A DNA stretch of 64,000 bases. Source: Ifrita kowaldi. Lineage: Eukaryota > Chordata > Aves > Passeriformes > Cinclosomatidae. Below the pieces are notes generated by a model, which was not told the DNA's origin, did not search any database, and saw only the letters and a program-made list of their open reading frames with translations. Both the position numbers and the translations under genes were made by a program. Location: assembly GCA_013398055.1 (NCBI GenBank), contig VZRS01000311.1, forward strand, positions 1-64,000, given 5' to 3'. Shown in pieces: positions 63,816-64,000 of the stretch; the stretch's first letter is position 1, and each line of letters starts with the position of its first letter.

Positions 63816-64000
63816 GCACAGCTTCAACATCTACTAAATAGTGTGTAAATCAATCTTGGAAACAGGAAGAAAACAAAGCCCAGTTTTTCCCCTCTGTACC
63901 CTCTCTATGCACTCTGCTATGACATCATCTCAGACAATAAACTTCTTGGCTCCTTGATCCATTTAGTGAGGGATTTTGTTCATTTTAATCTGGCTTCTGG

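Larger units (their letters stand above)
51280..64000 (-). other. ATAD2B: Intron 1 of ATAD2B or upstream sequence (to right edge)
   Basis: At least 12.7 kb with no coding exon that I can tie to ATAD2B and no CpG-island-like promoter. It holds a CR1 3' element (52048-52856), a CR1 tail (58661-58780), a possible MIR relic (60895-60965), a 23-base tandem duplication (59847-59892) and a TA/TATG microsatellite (63751-63815). A slightly CpG-bearing unidentified block lies at about 56.7-57.0 kb. A 114-codon open frame at 61101-61445 on the plus strand resembles nothing I know. Confidence 0.75.

Noticed and set aside
1..64000. CRISPR arrays, operons, tRNA or rRNA genes, prophage or bacterial mobile systems
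   Set aside because: There are no regularly spaced repeats, no cloverleaf-like genes and no prokaryotic gene layout. The window is a spliced vertebrate gene with introns.
51280..64000. Search for ATAD2B exon 1 and promoter
   Set aside because: No GC- and CpG-rich block encoding an MVNTRKSS-type N-terminus was found, so the start lies beyond the right edge.

Overview
The window is intronic-rich vertebrate nuclear DNA, most likely from a bird. Two things point there. The recognisable repeats are almost all CR1 LINEs with the typical 3' end (octamers like ATTCTATG), at low density, plus a few very old relics (a MIR-like SINE and a hAT-like terminal-inverted-repeat element). The one gene present is clearly vertebrate. 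A non-avian reptile cannot be excluded from sequence alone, but the compact introns and sparse repeats favour a bird.

The gene is ATAD2B (ATPase family AAA domain containing 2B), on the minus strand, so it reads from right to left. I could place 23 consecutive coding exons (numbered here 2 to 24, assuming a single upstream coding exon), from about 51.3 kb down to about 10.6 kb. All 23 junctions have GT-AG borders, the reading phase is continuous through all of them (3,175 coding bases, about 1,058 codons), and no internal stop is present. The first exon with the start codon and promoter lies beyond the right edge, and the C-terminal part with the stop codon lies beyond the left edge. I see no CpG-island-like first exon between 51.3 and 64 kb and no continuation of the protein between 1 and 10.6 kb.

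Layout of the protein: exons 2-10 give the N-terminal region with basic nuclear-targeting-like clusters and an acidic tract; exons 11-16 the first AAA+ ATPase module (Walker A in exon 12, Walker B in exon 13, sensor 1 and arginine fingers in exon 14, lid in exons 15-16); exons 17-20 the second, catalytically degenerate AAA+ module (Walker A lysine replaced by glutamine); exons 21-23 the bromodomain; exon 24 begins the C-terminal extension. The protein is a nuclear chromatin factor that reads acetylated histone H4.

The rest is intron: CR1 fragments near 7.5, 14.2-14.9, 30.5, 42.9/43.7, 47.3, 52.0-52.9 and 58.7 kb, an ancient hAT-like element at 13.5 kb, a MIR relic at 47.8 kb and short simple repeats. 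The most striking anomaly is a perfect-looking 792-base direct duplication separated by a single N (42722-44306), which reads as an assembly artefact rather than biology. I found no novel gene system; the findings are modest candidates (a weak splice donor, a possible poison exon, a CR1 insertion that abuts an exon in frame, some unexplained GC-raised blocks).
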